Of a stretch of DNA of 51,039 bases, positions 1 through 8,812 are shown in pieces (positions within the stretch are counted from its first letter, which is position 1; each line of letters opens with the position of its first letter). The notes below the pieces were generated by a model, which saw only the letters and a list, made by a program, of their open reading frames with translations, was not told the DNA's origin and searched no databases. The position numbers were made by a program, and so were the translations under genes. Source of the DNA: Limnochordia bacterium (GTDB taxonomy: Bacteria > Bacillota > Limnochordia > DUMW01); assembly GCA_023230925.1 (NCBI GenBank), contig JALNWK010000021.1, positions 1-51,039 of the forward strand. Reading direction: 5' to 3'.

Positions 1-58
1 TAGTCTTGACTTCCTGTTCCTTAATGATCTCTTTCAATACCTCTCTGTCAAACATCAT
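1..58 (-). CDS. 5' end of an unidentified gene, running off the left edge
   Basis: A minus-strand reading frame opens with two consecutive ATG codons (58-56 and 55-53) and stays open to the window edge. It encodes 19 residues beginning MMFDREVLKEIIKEQ. A strong AGGAGGT ribosome site lies at 71-65, 6 bases before the first ATG and 9 before the second. That signal is the main evidence for a real gene. Too little protein is visible to name a family. It lies downstream of, and on the same strand as, the decayed Rpn pseudogene. Confidence 0.5.
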   Translation of the reverse strand, partial: MMFDREVLKEIIKEQEVKT

Positions 59-139
59 CAATCTACCTCCTGTCTTTTACTGCCATTATTGACAGGAGTT
101 TACACAAATAACCGCGCACTCCCGCTATTGTTATTTCAG

Positions 140-698
140 TCACAGGTTTATCAACAAGGTGCACTGCTCTAAAGAGTTCATACCAAGTAGCTCGTCGTAG
201 AGTCGCTCCAAGGAATCTAGATCAGTGATGTCGAAGAACGCGAATAGGAAGAATGTCCGTGCCTCATGTTAATTAGCATTCGGGCAAATTCGTATTTGAG
301 CCCAACCTTGTCTTCCTCTTCATAGTCCATCTTGCTCATTAAAGTAGCCGCTACAGGGCTGTCGCTTCCGACATAATCCCTTCATTGTAGCCGGTTGAGC
401 TAAACACCACAAAAACCAAAATCAATTACAGTCTTAGCCGTGCACCTAACCATTCCTGAGTATATGCCTGGGGTTCAACCAGGACTAACGCGGGCTCGGT
501 TCCGCCTGCTAATCGTGTCTTTACAAGCACATCGACGACAAGTTTATCTCCCGCGACAAGCTCTGCACAGACTTCCTGAGATAGAGACTCCAAGTGGTTA
601 AAGTCAAAAGGCTTGAACGCTTTGGGAAAGAACAACTCCATGAATTTTGCAACAAACATATTCAATAGTTGTTCAATGTGGTTAGGCACGGATAGCAA
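140..698 (-). pseudogene. decayed Rpn-family (PD-(D/E)XK) nuclease/transposase-like gene
   Basis: The minus strand from 698 to 426 encodes 90 residues typical of Rpn-family recombination-promoting nucleases: an F.ELFFP segment, then DF.HLESLSQE, then VDVLVKTRL and VEPQAYTQEW. The family signal continues past the stop in other frames. ATALMSKMDYEEED...EFARMLI is readable around 370-265 and FFLFAFFDITDLDSLERLY around 250-195, ending at a TGA at 142-140. At least two frame changes and internal stops separate the blocks, so no intact protein can be made. The first block starts with TTG and has no convincing ribosome site. The family assignment is by recognised motif order, not a search. Rpn genes are usually mobile and multicopy, so intact relatives are expected elsewhere in the genome. 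Confidence 0.65.
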
Positions 699-714
699 AG
701 TGATTCACTTTGCT
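694..714. repeat. perfect 10-base-arm palindrome at the 5' end of the Rpn remnant
   Basis: AGCAAAGTGA at 694-703 is the exact reverse complement of TCACTTTGCT at 705-714, with one base between. It overlaps the first codons of the Rpn pseudogene (minus strand). It could be an operator or the scar of a mobile unit. No function can be assigned from sequence. Confidence 0.6.
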
Positions 715-756
715 CCGATAGGAATCGAATGTTTCGGCAACTAGCGGGCATAATGT

Positions 757-780
757 CCATATCCCTTATACGGGGTATGG
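757..780. repeat. short stem-loop between the Rpn remnant and the moxR promoter
   Basis: CCATATCCC at 757-765 pairs with GGGGTATGG at 772-780 through one wobble pair, leaving a 6-base loop. There is no T-run after it, so it is not a clear terminator. The rest of 715-880 holds no supportable gene. Confidence 0.35.
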
Positions 781-881
781 AGTGATCCTGAGGAGGTAGT
801 CTCTTCGGGAAGGGATTGGCGGCTTTACCATTTGTTCATTTTCTGTTCATATTTTTGTGTTAGAATAACAGTTAGGTTGCC

Positions 882-911
882 TTGACATGAAAACGGGCGT
901 AAAGCTACAAT
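882..911 (+). promoter_or_regulatory. sigma-A-type promoter of the moxR/bat operon
   Basis: A perfect -35 box TTGACA (882-887) is followed after 18 bases by TACAAT (906-911), a near-perfect -10 box. Transcription would start near 918, leaving a 40-base leader before moxR. The same box pair with the same 18-base spacer precedes rny at 17910. Confidence 0.7.
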
Positions 912-957
912 GATATAAGATTCACCGAGTACTTGCAGTAGGCGGGGAGGGTATAAA

Positions 958-1956
958 TTGGTGGGCGATGAGGACATTCTACTGATTAACCATAAAGCCG
1001 AAGAAGGCAGTGTGTTGGTGAACAGAGTTGTGACGCAGTTCAGTCAGGTAATTGTGGGACAAGACTACCTGATTGAAAGACTGCTCATTGGACTTTTGGC
1101 TAATGGGCACGTGCTATTAGAGGGTGTACCTGGGCTAGCTAAAACCCTGGCTGTACGCACCTTAGCAGCATCGATTGCGGCACGCTTCCAAAGACTTCAG
1201 TTTACACCGGATCTTTTACCTGCGGATCTGTTGGGTACGCAGATTTATAATCCCCAGACCGGGGAGTTTTCCACCCGTAAGGGGCCCATCTTCGCGAATA
1301 TTATTCTAGCCGATGAGATCAACCGGGCGCCGGCTAAGGTACAAAGTGCTCTGCTAGAAGCCATGCAAGAAAGGCAGGTAACCATAGGGGACCAGACTTT
1401 TCCATTGGAGGAGCCCTTCTTGGTTTTGGCAACCCAAAACCCAATAGAGCAAGAGGGTACGTATTCTCTACCCGAGGCGCAGCTAGATCGTTTTATGCTA
1501 AAATTGAAGGTGGGCTATCCCAGTAAGGAAGAGGAAAAGAAAATCCTAGAGAAGCAAGCGAAGACTAATCCCCAGTTTCAGCTAAAGCCTGTGATCAAAC
1601 CCTCGGATATTCTTGAGGCCCGGGCTTTGGTGGACGAGATCTATGTTGATAATAAGGTCAAGGATTATATTGTGGATATTATTTTTGCCACCCGGGAACC
1701 CGAGGAGTACGGTTTGTCAAGTCTTGAGGAATATATTGAGTGGGGTGCATCCCCTCGGGCCAGCATCTGTTTGACCCTTGCGTCCAAGGCCCACGCCTTT
1801 ATCAAAGGACGGGGCTATGTTACGCCCCATGACGTAAAGTCCATTGGGTGGGATGTACTACGCCACCGGATTATGCTTACCTATGAGGCAGAGGCCGATG
1901 AGATTACGGTAGATGATGTGATTGATACGATCTTTGATGAAGTCCCTGTTCCCTAG
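958..1956 (+). CDS. MoxR-family AAA+ ATPase
   Basis: A 332-residue AAA+ ATPase of the MoxR group. Walker A GVPGLAKT is at about 56-63, the Walker B region IILADEINRAP at about 115-125, and the sensor-1 stretch ATQNPIEQEGT at about 158-168, all in the usual order. MoxR ATPases act as chaperones that activate or assemble VWA-domain partners, and six bat/DUF58-type genes with VWA partners follow directly. The start is TTG at 958 or GTG at 961; GGGGAGGG at 944-951 gives 6 or 9 bases of spacing, so both are usable. It is the first gene of the operon, 47 bases after a strong promoter. The next gene starts 21 bases downstream. Identity to the MoxR family is certain. The partner inference rests on gene order. 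Confidence 0.95.
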   Translation: MVGDEDILLINHKAEEGSVLVNRVVTQFSQVIVGQDYLIERLLIGLLANGHVLLEGVPGLAKTLAVRTLAASIAARFQRLQFTPDLLPADLLGTQIYNPQTGEFSTRKGPIFANIILADEINRAPAKVQSALLEAMQERQVTIGDQTFPLEEPFLVLATQNPIEQEGTYSLPEAQLDRFMLKLKVGYPSKEEEKKILEKQAKTNPQFQLKPVIKPSDILEARALVDEIYVDNKVKDYIVDIIFATREPEEYGLSSLEEYIEWGASPRASICLTLASKAHAFIKGRGYVTPHDVKSIGWDVLRHRIMLTYEAEADEITVDDVIDTIFDEVPVP

Positions 1957-1976
1957 GATATGGAGGCTATGGAATA

Positions 1977-2861
1977 ATGCTACCTAAGGAGCTGGTACGA
2001 AAGTTAAGGCGGATCCATATATATACTGATCGACTGGTTGATGAGGCACTGGCTGGACAGTACGCCAGTGCTTTCAAGGGTAGTGGTATGGAATTTTCCG
2101 AGGTGCGGCAGTACCAACCAGGTGATGAGGTACGTAGCATTGACTGGAATGTGACAGCCCGTATGGGGGAGCCCTTCGTGAAGACCTACGTGGAAGAGCG
2201 GGAGCTGACGGTGATGCTCTTGGTGGACGGGAGCGCATCCACGAGATTTGGCACCGCCGACCAGTTGAAATCGGATCTGATGGCTGAGTTCTGTGCTGTC
2301 TTGGGCTTTTCAGCAATGAAGAATAATGACCGTGTTGGTCTTGGGATCTTCACCGATCAGATTGAGCTATTTGTACCACCGAGGAAGGGCCGTCGGAATA
2401 TTCTCCGCCTGATCCGAGAGGTTTTGTACTTTCAATCTAAGAATAAAGCCACCGATATTGATATGGCCCTTTCCTACGCGAGAAAAGTACTGCGGCGTCG
2501 GGCGGTGATCTTCCTGATTTCTGATTTCGAAGACGTGGGGTATGAAAAGGGCCTAAAGATCGGGCAAAAACATCATGACATTATTGCTGTGCGGGTTTTG
2601 GATCAGCGGGAACGGTACATGCCAAAGCTGGGTCTGGTCTCTTTTGTAGATCCAGAAACGGGAAAGCAAGTACTGGTTGATACGAGTAATCCGCACGTGC
2701 ACCGTCAACTTCACCAACGTTTTAATCAGCGAGATGAAACTCAAACGGATCTCTTCAAATCATGTCGTACTGACTGGATCGATATTGCACCCGGTCAGGA
2801 TTACGTTCCTGCTTTGCGTTCCTTTTTTGCAGCTCGAAGACTAAGGATGTCCCGCAGTTAA
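1977..2861 (+). CDS. DUF58 domain protein (VWA-like fold)
   Basis: A 294-residue soluble protein with the DUF58 signature FSEVRQYQPGDEVRSIDW (about 40-57), followed by a VWA-like strand and metal-site motif LLVDGSAS (about 81-88). DUF58 proteins nearly always sit next to a MoxR ATPase, as here, and are presumed to be its clients. An ATG at 1977 is preceded by GGAGG about 10 bases upstream. No membrane segment or signal peptide is seen, so it should be cytoplasmic and may bind the cytoplasmic face of the Bat membrane proteins encoded next. The biochemical role of the family is not established. Confidence 0.93.
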   Translation: MLPKELVRKLRRIHIYTDRLVDEALAGQYASAFKGSGMEFSEVRQYQPGDEVRSIDWNVTARMGEPFVKTYVEERELTVMLLVDGSASTRFGTADQLKSDLMAEFCAVLGFSAMKNNDRVGLGIFTDQIELFVPPRKGRRNILRLIREVLYFQSKNKATDIDMALSYARKVLRRRAVIFLISDFEDVGYEKGLKIGQKHHDIIAVRVLDQRERYMPKLGLVSFVDPETGKQVLVDTSNPHVHRQLHQRFNQRDETQTDLFKSCRTDWIDIAPGQDYVPALRSFFAARRLRMSRS

Positions 2862-2874
2862 CCGGAGGATGACC

Positions 2875-3774
2875 ATGTCTGTCAAAAACATTGGGTTAAT
2901 GATATTCTTGTTCCTGTTTGGTCCCATGATTGCCTATGCCGGGTCGGTTGAAATCCAGTGTTTCCTAACGCCCGAGACCGGGCATATTGGAGATTTATTT
3001 ACCTATGAAGTGGTACTTACCAAAGAAGCAGGGGTAGTACTGGATGTAACACCGGAGTTTGATCCAGCCCTGGAACTGGTCACAGCCAGTTCTACTTTTG
3101 GGGATCACAAGGAGCAGACAGTCAAATACACCTATATTTTCCGTAGCTTTGAGCCGGGGGAGTACACTATTGCACCTCCGAAAATTACCACATCAGAGGG
3201 GCAACGGGTCGAGCATTCCGGTACCGAAGTGCTGCTAACAGTGGAAAGTCTGCTGACCGATGAGATAGATGATGTCATGGATATTAAACCCCAAGGGGCA
3301 GAGGGGTTCACCTTGAAACAGTCCTTGACGATTGCGGCAGGTGTTCTAGTGTGTTTGCTCGGTTTATACTTGTTTTTCCGGCTGCGAAAACCCCGGGCGC
3401 AAATCCAGCAAGAAGAGTCTCTGCCGGCCCACGTGATTGCCTACCGTGTCCTGGATGAACTACGGAAACAGGAACTTGTTAAGCAAGGACGCATCCAAGA
3501 ATACTATGTACGTCTATCTGCCTGTTTACGTGCCTATGTTGAAGGACGCTTTGCCCTCAAGGTAATGGAGATGACCACTGAGGAGTTCTTGAATAACCTG
3601 CAAGGTGCTTCCTTTCTAGAACGAAATCAGAAGAAGACCTTGGATCGATTCCTGAGACACTGTGACTTGGTTAAGTTTGCCGGTTATCAGCCGAAGGAAG
3701 AGGAGGCCTTTCGGGCCTATGATTTATGTAAAGCATTCATTGATGAGACGAGGGATGAGTCAAGTGACCTTTAG
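2875..3774 (+). CDS. BatD-like membrane protein with N-terminal Ig-like domain
   Basis: About 299 residues. A hydrophobic signal segment (about 5-22, ending AYA) precedes an extracytoplasmic beta-rich domain similar to the first BatD/DUF4381-type repeat (about 25-130). One transmembrane helix follows (about 155-173), then a charged cytoplasmic tail of roughly 125 residues containing AYRVLDELRKQ and YYVRLSACLRAYVEGRF. It resembles a short BatD. A second, longer BatD lies later in the operon (6477). The start chosen is ATG 2875 because GGAGG at 2864-2868 gives 6 bases of spacing; ATG 2869 abuts the ribosome site. The 3' end overlaps batA by 20 bases. It probably displays a sensor domain outside the cell; this is inference. 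Confidence 0.8.
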   Translation: MSVKNIGLMIFLFLFGPMIAYAGSVEIQCFLTPETGHIGDLFTYEVVLTKEAGVVLDVTPEFDPALELVTASSTFGDHKEQTVKYTYIFRSFEPGEYTIAPPKITTSEGQRVEHSGTEVLLTVESLLTDEIDDVMDIKPQGAEGFTLKQSLTIAAGVLVCLLGLYLFFRLRKPRAQIQQEESLPAHVIAYRVLDELRKQELVKQGRIQEYYVRLSACLRAYVEGRFALKVMEMTTEEFLNNLQGASFLERNQKKTLDRFLRHCDLVKFAGYQPKEEEAFRAYDLCKAFIDETRDESSDL

Positions 3775-4747
3775 AACACCGTATTGTCTACTACTTCTTG
3801 TATTCATTCCTCTGCTTCTATGGCCAAGAAGACAAAGACCTGCCTTGCCCTTTCCTTCTCTTCGTCGTCTAGATGGGGTAGGGGCCTCGTGGAAGACCAG
3901 GTTGGTATGGCTACCTGCTGGGCTACGCATCTTGGCCCTGATCTTATTTATTGTTGCATTAGCGAACCCTGTGCGTACCCTGCGTACGATCCGTTACGGA
4001 GAAGGACTCGATGTAATTTTGGCCATAGACGTATCTACCAGTATGCTAGCCGAGGACTTTACAGTGGGCAGTGGTAGGCAGAATCGATTGCAGGTTGTTA
4101 AGATTGTGGTGGAGGATTTCATTCAAAAACGAAGTGATGACCGCATCGGGGTGGTGGTATTCGGCAAGGATCCTTATACCTTGGCACCCCTTACATGGGA
4201 CCATGACTGGCTGGCCCAGCAACTACGGCTTGTGGAAACCGGAATGGTTGAGGACGGCACAGCGATCGGTGCGGCAATTGCCGCTTCGGCCAACCGGCTT
4301 AAGGATTCCCAGGCCAAGGAAAAGGTGGTCATTTTGCTGACCGATGGGGTGAATAATGTCTGGCGGGTTGATCCGGAACTTGCGGCAAAAACCGCATCGG
4401 CGTTAGGTATTCGGATTTACACCATTGGCGTGGGTAGTCTAGGACCAGTGCCCTATCCTGTAACAGATCCCTTTGGGCGTACCTACTACGCCGATGTACA
4501 GATTGATCTAGATGAGGAATTACTACAGAGTATCGCAGATACCACCGGTGGTAAATACTATTTTGCCGCTAATACTCAGGAGCTTCAAGAGATCTACCAG
4601 GAGATCGATCAGCTGGAGCAGACCCCCCTACAGGTCCCGGAGTACCACGTCTATGCTCCGTTGTATCTGTACTTTCTCCTTGGTGGACTTGGCGCATTAC
4701 TACTTGAGTTGCTACTGAAAGAGACTTGTTTGAGGAGAATTCCATGA
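3755..4747 (+). CDS. batA: BatA-like VWA-domain membrane protein
   Basis: A 330-residue Bat protein. Two N-terminal hydrophobic segments (about 10-23 and 57-71) lead into a von Willebrand A domain with the metal-ion-dependent adhesion site DVSTS at 92-96, and a third membrane helix closes the C-terminus (about 305-325). This is the standard BatA/BatB layout, with the VWA domain outside the membrane. The frame is open upstream to 3662, but that part lies in the coding region of the preceding gene. ATG 3755 with GAGACGAGGG upstream gives a protein of family length. It overlaps the previous gene by 20 bases and shares ATGA with batB. In Bacteroidetes this operon was linked to aerotolerance; its role in Bacillota is unknown. 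Confidence 0.88.
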   Translation: MSQVTFRTPYCLLLLVFIPLLLWPRRQRPALPFPSLRRLDGVGASWKTRLVWLPAGLRILALILFIVALANPVRTLRTIRYGEGLDVILAIDVSTSMLAEDFTVGSGRQNRLQVVKIVVEDFIQKRSDDRIGVVVFGKDPYTLAPLTWDHDWLAQQLRLVETGMVEDGTAIGAAIAASANRLKDSQAKEKVVILLTDGVNNVWRVDPELAAKTASALGIRIYTIGVGSLGPVPYPVTDPFGRTYYADVQIDLDEELLQSIADTTGGKYYFAANTQELQEIYQEIDQLEQTPLQVPEYHVYAPLYLYFLLGGLGALLLELLLKETCLRRIP

Positions 4748-5736
4748 AGTTTGCCCATCCTTGGTTAATGAGTTTACTGTGGATCATGCCCGGTTTGCTC
4801 CTCTTCTTCTATTACGCAGGGAAGAGCAGGAAGAAGCGGCTGGCCCTCTTTGGAGAACTTGATCTTTTAAAGCGAAGCGCCTTTGATCTAGGAGACCGCC
4901 GCTTTCGAATGCGCGCGGTGCTGCTTTGGTGTAGCGTACTCTTGCTGATTATTGCTGCCCTTGGTCCTTGTATTGGCCATAGGCTTCGCCCGGTGGGCCG
5001 TGGTGCAGACATCATTATTGCCCTTGATGTCTCTACGAGTATGCTTGCCCAGGACATGGCGCCCAATCGTTTGGAGAGAGCTAAGCTTGCTATTTGCGAT
5101 TTGGTTTTGCAGTTAGAGGGTGACCGGGTGGGTCTTGTTGTTTTTGCTGGTACCGCATTTGTGCAAGCGCCCCTGACCCGGGACTATGATGCCCTGCTGA
5201 CCCTCCTTGAACGCGTGGATGTTGATCTGATTCCCGTAGGGGGTACCAACATCCAGTCGGCTATTGAGAGGGCCGTAGACGCGTTTAAATTCAGTTCCGG
5301 GAGTCAACAGGTGCTGATTATTGTCTCCGACGGAGAGAACCACCTTGGTGACCCCATCGCCGTGGCCAAGGGGGCAGCGAGCCAAGGCGTTAGGGTGTTT
5401 ACTTTAGGTATTGGTACTTCAGAAGGTGAGCTCATCCCCATTACCGATGAGCAAGGTGGTACTACGTACCTTAAGGACAATGTCGGCCGTATCGTCCGGA
5501 CCCGATTGGACGAACAGGTTCTGCAGGAAGTGGCCAAGGCCGGAGGAGGGGCATACCGCCATGCGGTAAGGGGAGACTTTGGGCTGGATCAGATCTACCA
5601 TGAGGTAGTTGCGGCGGATGATGGGGAAATTTCGGAGAGTAGTGAGCCGATTAACCGGTTCCAGGTACCTTTGTTCCTAGCGGTGCTTCTGTTAGGGATT
5701 GAGATCATGGTGGAAAGAGGAAGGCGATTGGTGTGA
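4744..5736 (+). CDS. batB: BatB-like VWA-domain membrane protein
   Basis: A 330-residue paralogue of the upstream gene with the same plan: two N-terminal membrane helices (about 7-24 and 57-73), a VWA domain with intact DVSTS at 95-99, and a C-terminal helix just before the end (FLAVLLLGIEIMV). ATG 4744 overlaps the batA stop as ATGA and has TGAGGAG at 4731-4737; an upstream in-frame TTG at 4726 is less likely. Its own stop overlaps the batC start as GTGA, so the three genes are translationally coupled. BatA and BatB are thought to form a membrane complex with the TPR protein BatC. The A/B distinction rests on order, not on diagnostic residues. Confidence 0.87.
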   Translation: MKFAHPWLMSLLWIMPGLLLFFYYAGKSRKKRLALFGELDLLKRSAFDLGDRRFRMRAVLLWCSVLLLIIAALGPCIGHRLRPVGRGADIIIALDVSTSMLAQDMAPNRLERAKLAICDLVLQLEGDRVGLVVFAGTAFVQAPLTRDYDALLTLLERVDVDLIPVGGTNIQSAIERAVDAFKFSSGSQQVLIIVSDGENHLGDPIAVAKGAASQGVRVFTLGIGTSEGELIPITDEQGGTTYLKDNVGRIVRTRLDEQVLQEVAKAGGGAYRHAVRGDFGLDQIYHEVVAADDGEISESSEPINRFQVPLFLAVLLLGIEIMVERGRRLV

Positions 5737-6458
5737 AGAAAGTGGCCTGGTTAGTCTTAATTGTCTTTTGCTTCCTCGGGGGGCTTCTAGTCTTCTGGGG
5801 AATCAAGCCACCAAGTCGCGCCCTTTTTACCAAAGGATTATCCTGTTTTGAAGGCGGTGACTATGCAGGGGCTTTGTCCCATTGGCAAGAGGCCCTAATT
5901 GATCAACCGGACAATCCTCTATTATACTACAATATAGGTAACGCCTATTACCGGCAGGAGGACTACGGGAATGCCCAAGAATTCTATCGTCAGGACACCC
6001 CGACAGGAGGTATAGATACCTGGCGTAGGTACAACTTGGGTAATACCTTGTATCGTCTAGGTGAGCAGGATCAACAAAGCATGATGGATAGGTTTACCGA
6101 GGCCTTGGAGTGTTACCGGGCTGTGATCATAGATGATCCGACTGATCTTGACGCGAAGATAAACTATGAGTTCATCCGGGACAAACTGAAACAAGCAGAA
6201 AACGAACAAGAAGGCTCCCCGGAGAAAAGTGAAGGGGAATCACAGGATGAAGAGGAACAGCAAGAAGAGTCACAGGGTGAAGGTCAACAGGATGCTTCGT
6301 CTCCTCAAGAACAATCCGCCGAGACCCCACAGGACCAAGGGGAGATGACCTACGAAGAGGCCCTTAGGCTATTGGAATACCTAAATGTCCAGGAAGGGGA
6401 ACTAAAAGTAGATCCTAAGACTTTTCCCCAAGGGACGGACACAGAGTATTACTGGTAA
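5733..6458 (+). CDS. batC: BatC-like TPR protein
   Basis: A 241-residue protein with one N-terminal membrane helix (about 4-23) followed by TPR repeats: FEGGDYAGALSHWQEAL, YYNIGNAYYRQEDYGNAQEF and RYNLGNTLYRLGEQ. Then comes a long Glu/Gln/Ser-rich acidic stretch (about 153-200) and a short C-terminal segment with YEEALRLLEYL. This matches BatC, whose repeats are thought to scaffold BatA and BatB. The GTG start overlaps the batB stop by 4 bases. The low-complexity acidic linker is typical of BatC and should not be read as a signal of transfer. Confidence 0.85.
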   Translation: MKKVAWLVLIVFCFLGGLLVFWGIKPPSRALFTKGLSCFEGGDYAGALSHWQEALIDQPDNPLLYYNIGNAYYRQEDYGNAQEFYRQDTPTGGIDTWRRYNLGNTLYRLGEQDQQSMMDRFTEALECYRAVIIDDPTDLDAKINYEFIRDKLKQAENEQEGSPEKSEGESQDEEEQQEESQGEGQQDASSPQEQSAETPQDQGEMTYEEALRLLEYLNVQEGELKVDPKTFPQGTDTEYYW

Positions 6459-6476
6459 CTGCAAGGTGGGATAGTA

Positions 6477-8099
6477 GTGCGAAGGATCCTTTGCATATTA
6501 GCTATAACACTACTGATTTCCGGTACTGTTGTAGCAGAAGGTATCGAAGTATTAACGGATAAGACAGAGATTTCATTGCAGGATACGATCAGGCTGACTT
6601 TGAGAATCCCCGGACAAAGCAGTCAACCGAGGATCACCGTTGAAGGATGGAGCGTTAGTTATATTGGGTCGAGCAATCAACTCACGGTGATCAATGGGAA
6701 AATGGATCAGTTTACCGAATATAGTTACCGGTTGGCTCCCACAAAGACCGGCACCTTCATTATCGGACCCTTTCAGGTGGTCCAGGACGGTCAGACCCAG
6801 ACCACCGGGTCTATTACGGTGACGGTGGTTCAGGGGACTCAAGAAGAGCGGGAGGATATTTTTCTAAAGATAGATATACCTAAAAACCGGGTCTATGCCT
6901 ATGAGAAGGTACCTGTGACCTTACTTCTGTATACCCGGGTGCGGACTGAGAACCTACAGTGGCCCGAGCTTAGTGGAGAAGGGTTACTAATGGATGAATT
7001 TGCTGAACCGGTCCCCCACAGTGAGGTAATCAATGGACAAACCTACCAGGTAGTCCCTTTTCAAACTTATGTTACCTTTATCCAAAGGGGACAGCAAACC
7101 CTTGGTCCTGCGACCATGAAGTGTGAGGTATTAGTCCAAAGCAGTAGCCGTGGTGGACTATTTCCGGATTTTTTCACTAGTTATGAGAGAAGACCCTTAG
7201 TGTTATCGAGCTCAAGTATTGCCGTTGACGTGCTTGCTCCTCCTTTACCGGCCCCGGAAGGGTTTGCCGGTGCCGTGGGCAAATTCACCGAATTATTCGT
7301 GGATGTGGATCCGAAAAGCACGATAGCCGGGGAACCCCTTACTCTAACACTGCAGCTTTTCGGCAGTGGAAGTGTGCATGTTAGCTCCCTTCCCGCCCTA
7401 GAAAGCTGCGCGGACTTTCAAGTGTATCCGATCAACCTTAAGGAGGAAAATGAGGGCAGTTGGGTCTATGAGCAGGTGATTATCCCCAAGGCCCCGGTGC
7501 GGGAGATCCCAAGCCTCACCTTCTGCTATTTCGACCCCGAAGCGGAGGAATATTTGGAGGTAACTAGTTCTCCTGTGCCGGTGAGCGTATTGGAGGAGGT
7601 CGCTTCCTCTACGACGAAGGTTGCTCCACCGAATTCTCAGGAGAGGATTGGTCAAGATATTCTATTTATTAAGGACTCCCTGGGACGGCAGCCCAAGTCC
7701 GGTTCTTTGCCTATTGTCATTGCTGTTTCCTGGACCCTTCTAGTGGGGGGAGTAGCCATCGCGAGGTTTCTTTGGAGTAATCGGGTTCAAGATAGTAAGA
7801 AGGCTGCCAAGGATGCTCTGCGGGAGCTGTCTATCCTAGAGCGGAAACAGACCCCGGAAGAGATCCTCCCCGTATTGCAGAATTACCTAGGCGGCAAATA
7901 CGGTCTTAACCCTTACAGCATGGATCGTAGTGTGCTAGATGATCTTAAGGCTTTGGATGTGGACCCGGTCCTACTAAGTAGATTAGAGGACCTGCTAGCT
8001 AGACTTGAAGCGGTTCGCTATGCCAGGGATACAGAGAAGGACGGGGAGCTTTTTCAACTAGCTTTGGATATGGTGAGGGACTTTGAAAGGATAGGTTGA
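6477..8099 (+). CDS. batD: BatD protein
   Basis: A 540-residue BatD-family protein. It has a signal peptide (about 1-20, cleaved near VVAEG), a large extracytoplasmic region of Ig-like beta domains (about 22-390), one membrane helix (about 408-428, IVIAVSWTLLVGGVAIA) and a cytoplasmic tail of about 110 residues. The first domain shows the family pattern of a redundancy in strand order, with phrases such as YRLAPTKTGTFIIGPF and FQTYVTFIQRGQQTLGPA. The start is GTG 6477 with AAGGTGGG about 10 bases before it. Full length compares well with other BatD proteins. It ends 5 bases before batE's ATG. It is the second BatD-like gene of the operon, so the complex may carry two different extracellular arms (inference). 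Confidence 0.88.
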   Translation: MRRILCILAITLLISGTVVAEGIEVLTDKTEISLQDTIRLTLRIPGQSSQPRITVEGWSVSYIGSSNQLTVINGKMDQFTEYSYRLAPTKTGTFIIGPFQVVQDGQTQTTGSITVTVVQGTQEEREDIFLKIDIPKNRVYAYEKVPVTLLLYTRVRTENLQWPELSGEGLLMDEFAEPVPHSEVINGQTYQVVPFQTYVTFIQRGQQTLGPATMKCEVLVQSSSRGGLFPDFFTSYERRPLVLSSSSIAVDVLAPPLPAPEGFAGAVGKFTELFVDVDPKSTIAGEPLTLTLQLFGSGSVHVSSLPALESCADFQVYPINLKEENEGSWVYEQVIIPKAPVREIPSLTFCYFDPEAEEYLEVTSSPVPVSVLEEVASSTTKVAPPNSQERIGQDILFIKDSLGRQPKSGSLPIVIAVSWTLLVGGVAIARFLWSNRVQDSKKAAKDALRELSILERKQTPEEILPVLQNYLGGKYGLNPYSMDRSVLDDLKALDVDPVLLSRLEDLLARLEAVRYARDTEKDGELFQLALDMVRDFERIG

Positions 8100-8104
8100 G
8101 GTCT

Positions 8105-8812
8105 ATGCGTCTACTCTTACGTGTGCTAATTGTGATTCTAGGGATGACCTCGTCTTTACAGGCCCAGGATACAAGGCAGTTGTTCGACCAGGCCAATGAG
8201 CTTTACCAGCAGGGAAACTTTCAGGAGGCAGCTGTCTGCTATGAGGAGCTAGCAAAGGTCTACCCTAGTGCCAACGTTTATTACAATCTTGGTAATGCCT
8301 ATTACCGGCAGGGAAAGCTTGGATATGCCATTCTCAACTTCGAACGGGCCCGGCGGCTTGCTCCCCGGGATCAGGATATTAGATATAACCTGGATTACGT
8401 ACGGTCCCTAGTGCCCGAGACTTCTCGGTGGGAACTCGGTCACATCTTCGGTTTTTTTACCCCCAGGGAATTGCAGGTCCTGTTACTTGTCTGCTACATG
8501 ATTTTTCTACCCCTTGCTCTGCTTACCAGGATAAGGACTAGGTTCATGAAGACTGCTTTGGCTGTCCTTGGTGTGTTGATCCTGTTGTCTGCGGTTGGAC
8601 TAGTCTATGAAACAGAAAGCCCCCCTAAGGGGGTAGTGGTGATCGATGAGACGAAGGCCCATTTCGAGCCAGGTCTTCTTGGTACTGTGCATTTTGTGTT
8701 GCCTGAGGGGGCCTTTGTCTCTATCCAGAAGCAGCGGGAGGACTGGTGCTTGATTCAACGACAGGATCGAAAACGAGGATGGATTCCAATAGATTGTCTC
8801 CAGCGGCTCTAG
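8105..8812 (+). CDS. batE: BatE-like protein: TPR, two membrane helices, SH3-like C-terminus
   Basis: About 235 residues. A signal segment (about 1-20) is followed by TPR repeats (LYQQGNFQEAAVCYEEL, VYYNLGNAYYRQGKLGYA), two membrane helices (about 123-142 and 151-170) and a C-terminal SH3b-like domain with WCLIQRQDRKRGWIP. This is the BatE arrangement and closes the operon. ATG 8105 is preferred; an in-frame TTG at 8096 overlapping the batD stop is possible. Its TAG stop (8810-8812) shares bases with the TAG stop of the convergent ATPase gene. No terminator lies between the two genes. Confidence 0.82.
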   Translation: MRLLLRVLIVILGMTSSLQAQDTRQLFDQANELYQQGNFQEAAVCYEELAKVYPSANVYYNLGNAYYRQGKLGYAILNFERARRLAPRDQDIRYNLDYVRSLVPETSRWELGHIFGFFTPRELQVLLLVCYMIFLPLALLTRIRTRFMKTALAVLGVLILLSAVGLVYETESPPKGVVVIDETKAHFEPGLLGTVHFVLPEGAFVSIQKQREDWCLIQRQDRKRGWIPIDCLQRL

